Shown here: positions 5,975 to 6,364 of the stretch, piece after piece
Layout of the letters: each line of letters opens with the position of its first letter
How positions within the stretch are numbered: position 1 is the first letter of the stretch
From: Pedobacter sp. UBA1654
Lineage (GTDB): Bacteria; Bacteroidota; Bacteroidia; Sphingobacteriales; Sphingobacteriaceae
Length of the DNA: 6,364 nt
Direction: 5' to 3'
Assembly (NCBI GenBank): GCA_002320935.1
Contig: DCLG01000083.1
Coordinates: 29,528 to 35,891, forward strand
Translations under genes and position numbers: made by a program
The notes under the pieces: model-generated
What the model was told of the DNA's origin: nothing
What the model saw: the letters and a program-made list of their open reading frames with translations, nothing else
The model's database searches: none

Positions 5975-6298
5975 TTATGATTCTATTGGAAGTTGACGTG
6001 ATTTAGGTTCCGTGTGTTTTAAGGTCGTTTTGGTCAGGTCAACGTTTTCTGCGTCACCAGCCAGTTTATTGGCGGCTTCCATCACCTGCGATCTCACATC
6101 TTCCACCACGTGATCTTTAATCTCAACTGGCTTTTTCTCCTCCAGTTCCCCAAGGAGGCCTTTGATGCGTTTTGCAATAAGTTCGCGGTATTCTGAACCA
6201 CTTTTGGTGGCGAATAAAGCGGCAACGACTGCACCTGCTGCAAGTCCGGTTATCAGTCCTATGGTCTTTAAGTTGGTATTTTCTCTGATTAGTTTCAT
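5975..6298 (-). CDS. YtxH-domain protein, small single-pass membrane protein
   Basis: This 107-residue protein has the YtxH signature at its N-terminus: a glycine/alanine-rich membrane segment at about 12-30 (TIGLITGLAAGAVVAALFA) followed at once by TKSGSEYRE, matching the family pattern of a small transmembrane helix followed by (A)PKSG-x-x-x-R. The rest (about 35-107) is charged and helix-prone, with GLLGELEEKKPVEIKDHVVEDVRSQ looking amphipathic or coiled-coil, as is common in the family, and ends in a polar tail. YtxH proteins occur widely and some are linked to general stress or the cell envelope, but no biochemical activity is established, so none is claimed. ATG 6298 is chosen because it gives a short charged N-terminus before the helix. 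It has its own terminator downstream. The 66 bases upstream to the window edge show no clear TAnnTTTG box. Confidence 0.85.
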   Translation of the reverse strand: MKLIRENTNLKTIGLITGLAAGAVVAALFATKSGSEYRELIAKRIKGLLGELEEKKPVEIKDHVVEDVRSQVMEAANKLAGDAENVDLTKTTLKHTEPKSRQLPIES

Positions 6299-6364
6299 GG
6301 TAGGTCGTTTTAAAAAATCTGTGTAATAGGAACAAGCCTCAGCAATAAAGTGTTTTAGAAAATA

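Noticed and set aside
6123..6335. A 70-codon minus-strand frame overlapping the YtxH gene
   Set aside because: It is out of frame with a clear YtxH protein and its translation is Arg/Cys/His-rich with no domain character.

Overview
The window looks like ordinary chromosome from a Bacteroidota bacterium, most likely the Sphingobacteriaceae (Pedobacter/Mucilaginibacter type). The clues are a TonB-dependent receptor with the Bacteroidota style of plug, a secreted GtaA-type 'glutaminase' protein with an extra jelly-roll domain, a YtxH-domain protein, a lipoprotein-type S9 peptidase, starts without a clear Shine-Dalgarno, and two exact matches to the Bacteroidota -7 promoter element TAnnTTTG. The genus is inference.

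All six genes I can support are on the minus strand. In transcription order, from the right edge to the left: a YtxH-domain membrane protein (6298-5975), a strong hairpin/T-tract terminator (5901-5944), a secreted GtaA-family protein with a GTG start (5831-3444), a long inverted repeat with a -7 promoter box at its centre (3396-3433), a 111-residue protein I do not recognise (3393-3058), a BtuB-like TonB-dependent receptor (2924-1041), a perfect 17-bp hairpin (983-1020), a short single-stranded DNA-binding protein (885-553), and the first 149 codons of an S9A prolyl oligopeptidase-family protein (447-1, cut by the window edge).

Gaps between genes are 50 to 155 bases, no genes overlap, and most gaps hold a hairpin, dyad or promoter-like element. 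I therefore read this as mainly single-gene transcription units rather than one operon. Three proteins act in the envelope or periplasm (receptor, GtaA-like protein, peptidase), but the sequence does not show that they share a pathway. There is no SusD-like partner, no transposase, no integrase and no CRISPR array, and I saw no tRNA or rRNA gene. No stretch above about 155 bases lacks a gene.

I did not find a clearly novel multi-gene system. The points most worth a second look are the dyads that overlap promoters or gene starts (3396-3433, 2927-2948, 5856-5880), the perfect hairpin without a T-tract at 983-1020, the tail-less SSB, and the unrecognised 111-residue protein. Two starts are corrected from the longest open frame: SSB to ATG 885 and the receptor to ATG 2924.
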